Positions 23,638 to 32,642 of a stretch of DNA of 32,806 bases are shown one piece after another. Positions within the stretch are counted from its first letter, which is position 1. Each line of letters opens with the position of its first letter. The notes under the pieces were generated by a model. That model saw only the letters and a list, made by a program, of their open reading frames with translations. It was not told the DNA's origin and ran no database searches. A program made the translations under genes and the position numbers. The stretch comes from Burkholderia paludis (GTDB taxonomy: Bacteria; Pseudomonadota; Gammaproteobacteria; Burkholderiales; Burkholderiaceae): positions 1-32,806 of the forward strand of contig NZ_JPGL01000085.1 of assembly GCF_000732615.1 (NCBI RefSeq), read 5' to 3'.

Positions 23638-24405
23638 ATGACCATCCTGTTTCGTCTTCTCGCGCTCGCCTGCGCGCTCTGGCTGGCCGCCTGCGCCGCA
23701 CCGCCGTCCGCCAGCACCGGCACGTCCGCTGCCGCCGCACCGGACGCCAGCGAACGCCGCGGGCTCGGCACCGCATGGGGCGAGTCGGTACGATCCGAAA
23801 CCCGCCAGATCGATTTCGAACGCGCGGATCCGTCGAAGCCGACGGATCTCGCGTCGGTTTACTACAACGATGCGTTGCCGGGACACCCCCCGGTATCCGA
23901 GATTCGCCGATTGCCGACGCGCGTCGCGCTTGCGAACGGGGATATCGCGCTGTCGTTCACAGATGAAAAGGGCGTGCCGATGCGTCTCGCGCGCAGCGAC
24001 GGCCGCTGGCACATGGCGGGCGTCGAGGGTTCGCGCTACAACATCGTGCTGCGCAACCAGGGGCGCCGCACGTTCGAGGTCGTGTCGAGCGTCGACGGGC
24101 TCGACGTGCTGTCGGGGCGGCCGGGCCGCTATACGAACGGCGGTTACGTGCTGTATCCGGGCCGTACGTTGACGATCGAGGGCTTTCGCAAGAGCCGCGA
24201 CGAAGTTGCCGCGTTCCGTTTCGCGGCAGTGCCCGACAGCTATGTCGCGAACTCGAAGTACGGAGACGCCGCGAACGTCGGCGTGATCGGCGTGGCGCTG
24301 TTCGCGCAGAAGGACAGTGAAGAGGAAGCGCTGCGCCGCAACGCGAATCCGTTCCCCGGCAACGACAACGGCTATGCGCCGCCGCCCGTACCTCGCGGCG
24401 AGTGA
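23638..24405 (+). CDS. Lipoprotein of unknown function
   Basis: A 255-residue protein with a lipoprotein signal (MTILFRLLALACALWLAACAA, lipobox LAAC with Cys19), so probably attached to the inner or outer membrane on the periplasmic side. An Ala/Ser-rich linker (about 20-45) precedes a globular part of mixed beta structure: RRLPTRVALANGDIALSFTDEKG, SRYNIVLRNQGRRTFEVVSSVDGLDVLSG, NGGYVLYPGRTLTIEGFRKSRDEVAAFRF, and near the end YGDAANVGVIGVALFAQKD. I do not recognise a named domain. The beta-rich core with 'Y-N-I-V-L-R-N' suggests a ligand- or protein-binding sandwich. GAGG lies 9 bases before the ATG. The following small exported protein may belong to the same unit (126 bases apart). Confidence 0.82.
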   Translation: MTILFRLLALACALWLAACAAPPSASTGTSAAAAPDASERRGLGTAWGESVRSETRQIDFERADPSKPTDLASVYYNDALPGHPPVSEIRRLPTRVALANGDIALSFTDEKGVPMRLARSDGRWHMAGVEGSRYNIVLRNQGRRTFEVVSSVDGLDVLSGRPGRYTNGGYVLYPGRTLTIEGFRKSRDEVAAFRFAAVPDSYVANSKYGDAANVGVIGVALFAQKDSEEEALRRNANPFPGNDNGYAPPPVPRGE

Positions 24406-24531
24406 CGGGATGTCGTGGATCGGCCGCGTGCGCCGCGACGAACGACGCACGCGCTGCGATCCTGGGGCGTGCCCGGACGGCAGGCCGGGGCGCGCGACGC
24501 GGCCCGCGGCCATGCTGTGCGAAGCGTGCGA

Positions 24532-25134
24532 ATGCGGCGCGGCTCGATGTTGTCGGCGGCGTTGAAGCTCGCGACGCTGGCGCTGCTGGTTTCGCGTGTC
24601 GCCGTTGCAGGCGCCGAAACGCCGGCGCCCGAATCGGTGCGCCTTGCCAACGGACGTTCGATCGAATGGGCGCGGCCGAGGTTGATCGAGGTGGATACGG
24701 TCCGCCGCAAGACGGCGACGCTGGTCGTGCCGGCCGCGCTCCGGCGAGCGCTTGCGGATGCGTCGAGCGTCGCGTTTCCGTCGGACCGTTCGAAGCGGAT
24801 CGACGGCAACGAGTATGTGCTGGTCGTCGTCAACCGTTCGTCGAGCAGCCGTCCGACCGGATATTGCGGTGCCGGAGAGGAAGGGGCGCTGTACGTGCTG
24901 GAACTGCACGGCGCCCGCGCGGTTACGAATTTCTCGCTGCCGGTTCAAAGCTGTCTCGAGTCCGTTTCGCTGGAAACCGACGGCGGCGCGCAATCGCCCT
25001 ATCTGGCGATCGCGTGGCGCGACGACCCGGTCGGCATCGACATCCGGTGGGAATATCTCGCGCATGGCGGTGCAACGCACCGCGTCTATCGTTTCGTGAA
25101 CGGGGCGTTTGCCGAGGTCGAGGCTCCCCGGTAA
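24532..25134 (+). CDS. Exported hypothetical protein
   Basis: A 200-residue protein with an N-terminal signal (MRRGSMLSAALKLATLALLVSRVAVAGAE, likely cut after AVAGA). The mature part shows regular beta strands: RLANGRSIEWARPRLIEV, KTATLVVPAALRRAL, NEYVLVVVNRSSSSRPTGYCGAGEEGALYVLELHGARAVTNFSLPVQSCLESVSL, and LAIAWRDDPVGIDIRWEYLAHGGATHRVYRF. Two cysteines (in TGYCGAG and PVQSCLE) could form a disulphide, in keeping with export. The start is uncertain: the frame is open from 24415, and ATG codons at 24532 and 24547 both give a signal peptide. I chose 24532 for the positively charged N-region. No family is recognised. Confidence 0.7.
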   Translation: MRRGSMLSAALKLATLALLVSRVAVAGAETPAPESVRLANGRSIEWARPRLIEVDTVRRKTATLVVPAALRRALADASSVAFPSDRSKRIDGNEYVLVVVNRSSSSRPTGYCGAGEEGALYVLELHGARAVTNFSLPVQSCLESVSLETDGGAQSPYLAIAWRDDPVGIDIRWEYLAHGGATHRVYRFVNGAFAEVEAPR

Positions 25135-25212
25135 CGCGGTCGTGCTGCGGCACAATGGCCGTTCGAGTCCGTATGGGGTGCTTCCCCGCCACCCAGACCG
25201 ATGGAGAGTTGC

Positions 25213-25785
25213 ATGGCGTTACCCGCTTTCAGGTACCATCCCGACCCGCTGGCCACCGGCAGCGTGATCCGTTCCGGCGCACGCTGCGTGTGCTGCGGCG
25301 ACGTGCGCGGTTACGTGTACGCAGGCCCCGTGTACGCAGGCCCCGTGTACGCAGGCCCCGTGTATGCGGTCGACGAGTATGAGCAATGCATCTGCCCGTG
25401 GTGCATCGCCGACGGTTCGGCGCATGCGCGGCTCGATGCCGTCTTTGCCGATACCTGCGGCATCGGCGACGGCGAATGGGACCCGGTGCCCGAAGCGGTG
25501 GTCGACGAGATCGCGTGCCGCACGCCGGGCTTTCAGGGCTGGCAGCAGGAGCGATGGTGGACGCATTGCGGCGATGGCGCGCAGTTCATCGGTCGCGCGG
25601 GCGCCGACGAACTGACCGCGCTCGGTCCGCAGGCCGTCGCGTCGATCCGGGCGTCGACCGGGCTCGACGACGACGCGGAGTGGGCGCGCTTTTTCGCCGC
25701 ACTCGACAAGGACGGCTCGCCGACCGCGTATGTGTTCCGCTGCATCCATTGCGGCGAACCCGGGGGCTACCAGGACAGCGACTGA
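25213..25785 (+). CDS. CbrC-family (UPF0167) protein with expanded YAGPV repeat
   Basis: A 190-residue protein of the CbrC/UPF0167 family, whose E. coli founder is linked to colicin E2 tolerance. The biochemical role is unknown. Features: FRYHPDPLATGSVIRSGARCVCCGDVRGYVY, a CxxC pair (CVCC) and a second one (CPWC in CICPWCIADGSAHARLDAVFAD), plus a third near the end (CIHCGEPGGYQDSD). The three cysteine pairs suggest zinc binding. TPGFQGWQQERWWTHCGDGAQFIG is typical of the family. Between the first and second pairs a five-residue unit Y-A-G-P-V is repeated three times and then YAVDE. Family members normally have a single GPVYA here, so the insert is local repeat expansion. Start MALPAF has GGAGAG upstream. 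An ATG four codons earlier is less well placed. Confidence 0.88.
   Translation: MALPAFRYHPDPLATGSVIRSGARCVCCGDVRGYVYAGPVYAGPVYAGPVYAVDEYEQCICPWCIADGSAHARLDAVFADTCGIGDGEWDPVPEAVVDEIACRTPGFQGWQQERWWTHCGDGAQFIGRAGADELTALGPQAVASIRASTGLDDDAEWARFFAALDKDGSPTAYVFRCIHCGEPGGYQDSD
25315..25368 (+). repeat. 15-bp tandem repeat inside the CbrC-family gene
   Basis: Three identical copies of GTGTACGCAGGCCCC at 25315-25329, 25330-25344 and 25345-25359, then a partial, slightly diverged copy GTGTATGCG to 25368. The unit is a multiple of three and encodes VYAGP, so copy number changes keep the frame. Confidence 0.97.
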
Positions 25786-25852
25786 CGGCCGGGCCGGCGG
25801 CGGCGTACGACGATCGCAGGCAATCCCGTCGTCATGAAACAGAGGAATCTTC

Positions 25853-27103
25853 GTGAAGTTCATCCACGCGGCAGACATTCACCTTGACAGCCCGTTGCAC
25901 GGCCTGAGCGCGTATCCCGACGCCCCGGCCGCGCAGTTGCGCAACGCGTCGCGCGAGGCGCTGAGGCAGCTCGTGGATCGCGCGATCGAAGAGGAAGTCG
26001 CATTTCTCGTGATCGCCGGCGACCTGTACGACGGCGACTGGAAGGATCACAACACGGGCATCTTCTTCGGCCAGCAGATGGGGCGCTTGCGCAAGGCCGG
26101 CATTCGCGCGTTCGTTCTCGGCGGCAATCACGATGCCGAAAGCGAAATGACGAAAAAGCTGACGCTGCCCGACAACGTCACCGTGTTCGGCCACCGCAGA
26201 CCGGAAACCCACAAGCTGCCCGAATTCGACGTCGCGCTGCACGGGCAGAGCTTCAAGGACAAGGCCGTCGTCGACAATCTCGCAATCGGCTATCCGGACC
26301 CGGTGCCCGGCTATTACAACATCGGCGTGCTGCACACGGCACTCGAAGGCTATGCGGCGCATGCGAACTACGCGCCGTGCACGCTGGCCGAGCTGCACGC
26401 AAAAGGCTACGACTACTGGGCGCTTGGCCACGTGCACGAATTCCAGCAATGGTCGGGGCCGTCCACCGTCGTGTTTCCGGGCAACCTGCAGGGGCGTCAT
26501 ATCCGCGAGACGGGCCGCCGCGGCGCGGTGCTCGTGACGGTCGAGCAAGGCCGCACGCAGGTCGAGCGGCTGTATCTCGACGTGCTGCGCTGGGAGGCCG
26601 TGTCGGTCGACGCATCCGACTGCTTCACGGTGGCCGACCTGTCGAGAAAGATCGGTCAGGCGCTGGAAGCGCTGTTGAACGTCGACGGCCATGTGCCGCG
26701 CGCGGTGCGCGTGACGGTCACGGGGCGCACGCCGGCGCACGGCCTCTTTTTCGGCCGCGCGCCGCAGTTGCGTGCGGAGGTGCTGAACCAGATCGGCATC
26801 ATCGGCAACGAGCGGCTGTGGCTCGAGAAGGTCCGGCTCGCGACCTCCGCGGCGGATCGGCAGCCGGGCGAGAGCGAGCAGCTGGAAGCGCTGGAGGACC
26901 TGAAGCAGATCCTGGCCGACGCCGCTCAGGATCCGGATTTCCTCGCGCTGCTCGAACGCGACCTGAAGCCGTTCGTCGGCAAGGTGCGCAGCGACGTGAA
27001 GGAGGAGGTGCCGTTGTTGACGATGGCGCGCGCGGGCGAGCTCACGGCGCTGGTGGAACAGGTCGGGCCCGCGCTGCTCGCGCGGCTCGCGAGGGGGGAG
27101 TGA
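25853..27103 (+). CDS. yhaO: SbcD/YhaO-type metallophosphoesterase (DNA repair exonuclease subunit)
   Basis: A 416-residue calcineurin-like nuclease of the Mre11/SbcD superfamily. Metal-binding motifs in order: DxH in HAADIHLDSPL, GDxxD in VIAGDLYDGDW, GNHD in VLGGNHDAES, and GHxH in WALGHVHEFQQW, followed by VVFPGNLQGRHIRETGRRG. The C-terminal third (after about residue 245) is the capping and partner-binding region. The dimer would process DNA ends together with the ATPase encoded next. Start GTG at 25853 with AGAGGA upstream. The stop lies 3 bases before the next ATG, so the pair is translated together. The arrangement and sizes fit the YhaO/YhaN branch rather than classical sbcDC. Confidence 0.92.
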   Translation: MKFIHAADIHLDSPLHGLSAYPDAPAAQLRNASREALRQLVDRAIEEEVAFLVIAGDLYDGDWKDHNTGIFFGQQMGRLRKAGIRAFVLGGNHDAESEMTKKLTLPDNVTVFGHRRPETHKLPEFDVALHGQSFKDKAVVDNLAIGYPDPVPGYYNIGVLHTALEGYAAHANYAPCTLAELHAKGYDYWALGHVHEFQQWSGPSTVVFPGNLQGRHIRETGRRGAVLVTVEQGRTQVERLYLDVLRWEAVSVDASDCFTVADLSRKIGQALEALLNVDGHVPRAVRVTVTGRTPAHGLFFGRAPQLRAEVLNQIGIIGNERLWLEKVRLATSAADRQPGESEQLEALEDLKQILADAAQDPDFLALLERDLKPFVGKVRSDVKEEVPLLTMARAGELTALVEQVGPALLARLARGE

Positions 27104-27106
27104 GCG

Positions 27107-30100
27107 ATGCGGATCAGCCAGCTCGATCTGATCAAGTACGGCAAGTTTACCGACGAGACGCTGCGGTTCCCGTCGGCCGGCGAGGATTTCCATGTGATCG
27201 TGGGGCCGAACGAGGCCGGCAAGTCGACGATCCGCACGGCCGTGTCCGAGCTGCTGTTCGGGATGAAACTGCAGACGCCGCTCGATTTCCTGCACAGCAC
27301 GCCTGAACTGCGGATCGGCGGCGTGCTGGAGAGCGGCGCGGGCGAACTCGCGTTTCATCGCGCGCGCGGCCGCAGTCCGTTGCGCACACCGGCCGACGAC
27401 AGGCTGCCCGACGACTATCTGGCCGCCGTGCTCGACGGCGCGACACGCGAATTCTTCGAGCAGATGTTCGGGCTCGATCACGGGCGGCTGGTCGACGGCG
27501 GCCGCAGCATTCTCGACGCATCCGACAAGCTCGGCCAGGTGCTGTTCGAATCGGCCGCCGGCGTCGGCAGCCTCGGGCCGGTGCGCGAGGAGCTCGAGGC
27601 GCGCTCGCTCGAACTGTGGGCGCCGCGTCGCAGCGGCAGCGCATTCGCGCTGGCCGAAACGTCGTTCAACGAAGCCGTGACCGAACTGAAGTCGGTCCAG
27701 GTGCGCACGCGCGACTGGGTCGAGCGCAAGGACGCGTGCGAAGCGGTCGACCAGCAGATCGAGCAGGCGCGTGCGGAGCAGCGCCGGCTCGAAGCGTCGC
27801 GCTCGAAGCTCGAACGCGTGCGGCGGCTGGCGCCGTACCTGAAGGAGCTGACGGTCAAGGACGCGGCGCTGGCCGAACTGGGCGCGGTCGTCGAGTTGCC
27901 GCCCACCGCGTACGCGGATCTGCTGAAGGCGCAGGGCGATCTTGCGGCCGAGCAGAAGGTGCTCGAGGAACGGCGTGCCGACCTGCTTGCGAAACGCCAG
28001 GTGCGCGGCGCGATCGACGCCGATGCCGATACGCTGGGGCTCGAAGCCGACATCGAAGCGCTCGACCGGCTGCGCGGCGCCTGCATGAATCACGCGCAGG
28101 ATCTGCTGTTGCTCCGCGCGGACGTCGAGCGGCACCTGTCTGCCGCGAGTGCGGCGGCGGCCCAGCTCGGCTGGCCGACCGACGAAGCGTCGCTGAGCGC
28201 GGCGCTGCCGACCGCGCTGTCGTTGCAGACCGTCGCGAACCTGCTGCGCGAACACGGCATGCTGCACCAGGCGCTTGCCGGCGCGCGCGAATCGCTCGAC
28301 GAACGCACGCGCGAGCTTGCGCAGGTGCGCGAGCAACAGGCGCGGCTGTCGACTGTCGACGTGCCCGAAGCGCTGCGCGCGGCGCTTGCCGACGCGCAGG
28401 GCTTTCGCAACAGCAACCAGCGCGAGCAGGCGCTGGAACATGAAATCGCCGCCGCCGAACGCACGTTGTCCGGCGCGCTCGATGCGCTCGGCCGGTGGCG
28501 CATGCCGGTTGACACCTTGCGTGCGCTCGACGTGCCGTCGGCGGCGCGTCTCGGTGCGTTGCTCAAGGAGGACAGCGAACGCGCAAGCGCGGCCGCCGCG
28601 GCGCGCGATGCGCGGGACGGCGCGCGCGAAGAACTCGAGCGGCTCGAATTGCAGGAACGGCACTTCGCGGAAAACCACAAGGTCGTCACGACCGCCGAGG
28701 TACTGGCCGCGCGCGCGCGGCGCGACGGCGCGTGGGGCGAGATCCGCAGTGGCGCCGTCGATCTCGTGACGGGAGCGCCGGCGGTCGACGACGCGATTCG
28801 CCTTGCGGACGAACTCGTCGATGCGCAGCTTGGCGCCACCCAGGCGGCGGCGACGCTGCAATCGCTGCGTCAGCAGGTCGAGTCCGCGCGTGCCGGCTTG
28901 ACACGCCGGCAGGCCGCGGCGACCGAGCGCGAGTGTGAACTGGCCGAGCATCGCGACGCATGGGCCGCGCTTGCGGCGACGGCCGCGGTGCCGGGTATGC
29001 CGCTGGCGGCGATGGGCGACTGGTTGTCGAAGCGCGACACGGTGCTCGTCGCGCAGGGCGATCTCGACCGCCAGCGCCGCGAGTTCGACACGATGCGTGC
29101 CGCGCGCGCCGGAGCCGAAGCCTCGCTGCGTGCGGCGCTGCGTGCCGTGTCGCGAGGCGGCGAGTCGGACGGGTTGGCGGCGCTCGTCGCGAGCGCCGAA
29201 ACTTTCGTGCAGTCGGCCGAGAAAGCGCTGGCGCAGAAGGACAGCCTTGAGGATCGCGCGCGGGAAGCCGAACGCGGATGCGCGACGGCACAGTCGCGGG
29301 CCGGCCATGCGCAGGCGGCCTACGACGCCTGGCACGCGCAGTGGCGCGATGCGCTGGCCGACGCGAAGCTTGGCGCGAGCGCGGCAACGTTCGCGGCAGC
29401 GGAAGGCGCGCTCGGCCTTGCGGGCGCGGTGACGGCCGAACTGGCCGATGCCGACGCGCCGCGCAACCGGATCGCCGCGATCGGTGCGGAGCTGGACGCG
29501 CTCGAGGCCGGTGCGCGGCGGCTCGCTGCGGCACTTGCGCCGGAATGGCTGACGAGCGGCGACTGGCCGGATGTCGCACGCCGTCTGACGATGCGTCTCG
29601 CGGCCGCCAGGGAAATCGCGCGTGCGATCGATCGTGCCGACGAGGCCGTGCGCCAGGCCGACGGCAAGGTCGCGGATGCGTTGGCCGCGGTGGCCGGCGC
29701 CGATGCACGCATTCAGCCGCTGCTTCAACTGGCCGGCGTCGCGTCGATCGACGCGGCGCTGCCGCTGGCCGAACGCTCGGATCGCCAGCGCCAGCTGCGG
29801 CAGGCCCTCGAGGCCGCGCACGAGGCGCTGGTGCGCGATGGCGACGGTTTGTCCCGGTCGGCCGTGGAAGCCGAGGTCGCGGAACAGGAGATTGCCGACG
29901 TTCCCGCGCACCTGGAAGCGGTGAAACAGTCGCTCGGCGATGTCGGCCGGCGGCTGAACGAGCTGTCGCAGCAGCAGGTCGTGGCCGAGCAGGCGTTCGG
30001 CGCGATCGACGGACAGGCGAACGCGGCCGTCGCCGAGTCGAGGCGGCAGGAAGCACTGGCGGCGATGGGCGACGCGGCCGAACAGTATCTGGAGGCGGCC

Positions 30101-30577
30101 ACGGCGAGCCGGCTGCTGAAGTGGGCGACGGATCGCTATCGCGACCAGAAGCAGGGGCCGATGCTCAGGCGCGCGGGCGAGATCTTCGCGGGGCTCACGC
30201 TCGGCGAATTCGCGCGGCTGACCGTCGATACCGAACGGACGCCGCCTGCGCTGTATGCGAGGCGCACACAGGGGGCATCGGTGCAGGTTGCCGGGTTGAG
30301 CGAGGGGACGCGCGACCAGTTGTTCCTTGCGCTGCGTATCGCGGCGCTGGAGCTGCAGCTCGGCAGCCGGACCGCATTGCCGTTCGTGGCCGACGATCTG
30401 TTCATCAACTTCGACGACGCGCGTGCCAAGGCGGGCCTCGATGCGCTGCGCGATCTGTCGACGCGGACCCAGGTGTTGTTCCTGACGCACCACGACCACC
30501 TGCTGCCGCTCGTGAGGGACGTATTCGGCACACGGGTCAACGTGGTCGAGCTGCAGCGCGCGCCGGCCGGCGCGTGA
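27107..30577 (+). CDS. yhaN: SbcC/YhaN-type SMC-like ATPase
   Basis: A 1156-residue ABC-type ATPase, partner of the upstream nuclease. Walker A is GPNEAGKST (residues 33-41) in a Rad50-like N-terminus (MRISQLDLIKYGKFTDETLRF). Long coiled-coil arms rich in Ala, Glu, Arg and Gln cover about 190-1000. The C-terminus has the ABC signature LSEGTRDQLFLALRIAALE and Walker B LPFVADDLFINFDDARAKAGLDAL, followed by the switch region VLFLTHHDHLL. The early region PLDFLHSTPELRIGGVL and FEQMFGLDHGRLVDGGRSILDA is characteristic of YhaN-like proteins rather than E. coli SbcC. It would link ATP-driven conformational change to DNA-end cutting. GGGGGGAG ends the preceding gene and serves as the ribosome binding site. 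Confidence 0.92.
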   Translation: MRISQLDLIKYGKFTDETLRFPSAGEDFHVIVGPNEAGKSTIRTAVSELLFGMKLQTPLDFLHSTPELRIGGVLESGAGELAFHRARGRSPLRTPADDRLPDDYLAAVLDGATREFFEQMFGLDHGRLVDGGRSILDASDKLGQVLFESAAGVGSLGPVREELEARSLELWAPRRSGSAFALAETSFNEAVTELKSVQVRTRDWVERKDACEAVDQQIEQARAEQRRLEASRSKLERVRRLAPYLKELTVKDAALAELGAVVELPPTAYADLLKAQGDLAAEQKVLEERRADLLAKRQVRGAIDADADTLGLEADIEALDRLRGACMNHAQDLLLLRADVERHLSAASAAAAQLGWPTDEASLSAALPTALSLQTVANLLREHGMLHQALAGARESLDERTRELAQVREQQARLSTVDVPEALRAALADAQGFRNSNQREQALEHEIAAAERTLSGALDALGRWRMPVDTLRALDVPSAARLGALLKEDSERASAAAAARDARDGAREELERLELQERHFAENHKVVTTAEVLAARARRDGAWGEIRSGAVDLVTGAPAVDDAIRLADELVDAQLGATQAAATLQSLRQQVESARAGLTRRQAAATERECELAEHRDAWAALAATAAVPGMPLAAMGDWLSKRDTVLVAQGDLDRQRREFDTMRAARAGAEASLRAALRAVSRGGESDGLAALVASAETFVQSAEKALAQKDSLEDRAREAERGCATAQSRAGHAQAAYDAWHAQWRDALADAKLGASAATFAAAEGALGLAGAVTAELADADAPRNRIAAIGAELDALEAGARRLAAALAPEWLTSGDWPDVARRLTMRLAAAREIARAIDRADEAVRQADGKVADALAAVAGADARIQPLLQLAGVASIDAALPLAERSDRQRQLRQALEAAHEALVRDGDGLSRSAVEAEVAEQEIADVPAHLEAVKQSLGDVGRRLNELSQQQVVAEQAFGAIDGQANAAVAESRRQEALAAMGDAAEQYLEAATASRLLKWATDRYRDQKQGPMLRRAGEIFAGLTLGEFARLTVDTERTPPALYARRTQGASVQVAGLSEGTRDQLFLALRIAALELQLGSRTALPFVADDLFINFDDARAKAGLDALRDLSTRTQVLFLTHHDHLLPLVRDVFGTRVNVVELQRAPAGA

Positions 30578-30698
30578 GGCGGCATGCGGGGGGAGACCTG
30601 CGCGCGGGGAGGGTCATCGCGTACAGGTAGTATGTGCGGTTCCGAAACGCACGCGGCCGGTCCTTCCGGTCGCGGGTCTGGCCACACGAGGTGTGAAC

Positions 30699-31223
30699 AT
30701 GAAAAAGCTGGTAGCCGCCATTGCGTTCGCGGCGGACAAGCATCGCAATCAGCGGCGCAAGGACGAAGAAGGGTCACCGTACATCAATCATCCGATCGCG
30801 CTTGCCGACGTGCTGGCCAACGAGGCCGGCATCGAGGACGAGCGGGTGATCGTCGCGGCCGTGCTGCACGACACGGTCGAGGATACGGAGACGACCGAGC
30901 AGGAGCTGCTGCGCCTGTTCGGCAAGGATGTCGCGGACATCGTGATGGAAGTCACCGACGACAAGTCGTTGCCGAAGGACGAACGCAAGCGCCTGCAGGT
31001 CGAGCATGCGGCGACCATCAGCCGGCGCGCGAAGCTCGTGAAGCTGGCCGACAAGATCTGCAACCTGCGCGACATCGTGCGGCATCCGCCGGCAGACTGG
31101 CCGCTCGAGCGCAAGCAGGCGTACTTCGACTGGGCGAAGTCGGTCGTCGACCCGATGCGCGGCGTGCATCCCGGTCTCGAAGCGATCTTCGACGCCGCCT
31201 ACGACGCGCGGCCGGCGGACTGA
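30699..31223 (+). CDS. HD-domain hydrolase, MESH1/SpoT-like (p)ppGpp hydrolase
   Basis: A small single-domain HD protein of 174 residues resembling metazoan MESH1 and the hydrolase half of SpoT. HD-family motifs in order: the first His in YINHPIALADVL (with RRKDEEGSPYINHP), the HD pair and ED in AVLHDTVEDTETT, and the later Asp in KLADKICNLRDI. There is no synthetase domain, so it would only break down (p)ppGpp or another 3'-phosphorylated nucleotide. The latter is a known MESH1 activity on NADPH. The start ATG 30699 is preferred to a GTG at 30693 because GAGGTG overlaps the latter. It is 121 bases downstream of yhaN and 9 bases upstream of the DUF429 gene. Confidence 0.9.
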   Translation: MKKLVAAIAFAADKHRNQRRKDEEGSPYINHPIALADVLANEAGIEDERVIVAAVLHDTVEDTETTEQELLRLFGKDVADIVMEVTDDKSLPKDERKRLQVEHAATISRRAKLVKLADKICNLRDIVRHPPADWPLERKQAYFDWAKSVVDPMRGVHPGLEAIFDAAYDARPAD

Positions 31224-31232
31224 GGCGCCGGC

Positions 31233-31919
31233 ATGCGAACGCCCCGGTCCGCCGGATCGGCCGTGCGGCAATGGCCCGCCGTGGCGGGTGTCGATGTCGG
31301 CGGCGAGAAGAAGCTGTGCGATCTCGTGATTCTGCGCGGGGTGACGATCGTCTGCCGAGAGGCGCGGATCGCGCCCGAGGCGGTGCCTGCGCTGTGCCTC
31401 GCCCATGACGTCGTGGCGGTCGGTGTCGACGCACCGAGCCTGTGGTGGGCGGGAAGCGGGCGCCGGGCGGCCGAGCAGGCGCTTGCGCGCGAGCGGATCT
31501 CGTGTTTTCCGACGCCGTCGCGGGAGCAAGCCGCAACCAGCCGGTCGGGCTTCTTCGACTGGATGTTCGTCGGGGAACGCGTCTACCGCGCGCTGGCCGA
31601 CGCCTATCCGCTGTTGACCGGCCCGCGCTATGCGGGCGGGGGCGTGAGTTTCGAAACCTATCCGTATGCGATCACCTGCGCGATGCTCGGCAGGGCGGTG
31701 GCCTCGGCCAAGCAGAAACGCACGCAGCGCCGGCAACTGCTGGAGCGGCTGGGAATCGACGTTTCGACGCTGAAGTCCGTCGATGCGCGAGACGCGACGC
31801 TGTGCGCGTTGACGGCGCAATACGTCATCGACGGGAATGCCCGCGCGTACGGCGATGCGGCGGGCGGATATATCCGCGTGCCGATCGTGAGCGAGACGCT
31901 CGTTCTCGATGCTCCGTAG
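31233..31919 (+). CDS. DUF429 domain-containing protein
   Basis: A 228-residue protein of the DUF429 family, predicted to have an RNase H-like fold and possibly nuclease activity. No activity is established to my knowledge. Visible markers: the first strand AVAGVDVGGEKKLCDLVIL with an Asp at the place of the first RNase H-type acid, a second strand VVAVGVDAPSLWWAGSGRRAAEQAL, then GVSFETYPYAITCAMLG and the C-terminal DARDATLCALTAQYVIDG with two acidic residues that could complete the metal site. It starts 9 bases after the MESH1-like gene and is probably co-transcribed with it. The yhaO-yhaN pair upstream gives a nucleic-acid setting, but functional linkage is only inferred from order. Confidence 0.82.
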   Translation: MRTPRSAGSAVRQWPAVAGVDVGGEKKLCDLVILRGVTIVCREARIAPEAVPALCLAHDVVAVGVDAPSLWWAGSGRRAAEQALARERISCFPTPSREQAATSRSGFFDWMFVGERVYRALADAYPLLTGPRYAGGGVSFETYPYAITCAMLGRAVASAKQKRTQRRQLLERLGIDVSTLKSVDARDATLCALTAQYVIDGNARAYGDAAGGYIRVPIVSETLVLDAP

Positions 31920-32100
31920 CGGCATCACGCGGCACGAGCAGCGGGCGATTACCGCGGGCCGTGACGACGAGGTGAGCTTTTACGGGAGACGGCAGCCTGA
32001 CTGACGATGCTGTCGAGCCCCGGTTGTCGACCGCCGCGCGTCGCGACGATCGGCGCACCCGACGCGAAGCCGATGCGCCGGGGCGATCCGGCGGCGCGGT

Positions 32101-32538
32101 TCAGTCCTCGAGGATGATTTTCGGCACGCTGGACAGATCGCAGGCTTGCGCCTGGTCGAAGTAGCTTTCCGCATCGTCGATCATCACGACGGCGACGTCG
32201 ATCAGTTCGTCGAGCCGTTGCAGCAGCGATTCACGCCACTCGAAGTCTTCGTCGCGTTCGGGCGTCTTGTCCAGTTGCTCGATGATCGAGTCGGCCGTCT
32301 GCAGGAACGGAATCGCCTGCTGATAGTTCTCGATCGAGACCATCGCTGCGTTGCGTGCGCCGACGAGCCGCTCGCGGTGCTCGTCGGCCAGTTCGGATTC
32401 GCCGCTGATTCGCGGCAATACATCCGAGATGCGTTGCAGAAGCGGTGGAGCCTGTTCTTCCAGCAGGGTGGCGCGCTCGCGCAGTGCGGCATATTCGTCG
32501 CGAAGATCCGTGTCGCCGGGTTGGGTGGTGCTGTCCAT
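32101..32538 (-). CDS. Hypothetical acidic helical protein
   Basis: A 145-residue protein, acidic and almost wholly helical, without cysteine pairs, membrane segments or signal peptide. Segments: LRDEYAALRERATLLEEQAPPLLQRISDVLPRI, LADEHRERLVGARNAAMVSIENYQQAIPFLQTADSIIEQL, and WRESLLQRLDELIDVAVVMIDDAESYFDQAQACDLSSVPKIILED. I do not recognise the family. The composition suggests a helical bundle or adaptor. The start MDSTTQPGD (32538) was chosen because upstream sequence of the open frame (to 32781) is Arg-rich and crosses a terminator. No strong ribosome binding site supports any start. It is convergent with the DUF429 gene, which ends 181 bases away. Confidence 0.65.
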   Translation of the reverse strand: MDSTTQPGDTDLRDEYAALRERATLLEEQAPPLLQRISDVLPRISGESELADEHRERLVGARNAAMVSIENYQQAIPFLQTADSIIEQLDKTPERDEDFEWRESLLQRLDELIDVAVVMIDDAESYFDQAQACDLSSVPKIILED

Positions 32539-32642
32539 CGTCGATATGAGTGCGTGGTTCGGTCGCCGCATGATACTCGACAGCGCCGGCGGCCTTGGCC
32601 GTTTCCAGGTTGCCTGCCGTCGGGATCGAGGGGCGGTTTGCG

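Noticed and set aside
25832..30499. Uninterrupted 1555-codon minus-strand frame across the whole yhaO-yhaN pair
   Set aside because: It mirrors the third-position bias of the real plus-strand genes, is extremely Arg-rich with no domain-like segments, and has no ribosome binding site. The opposite strand carries full Walker and phosphoesterase motifs.
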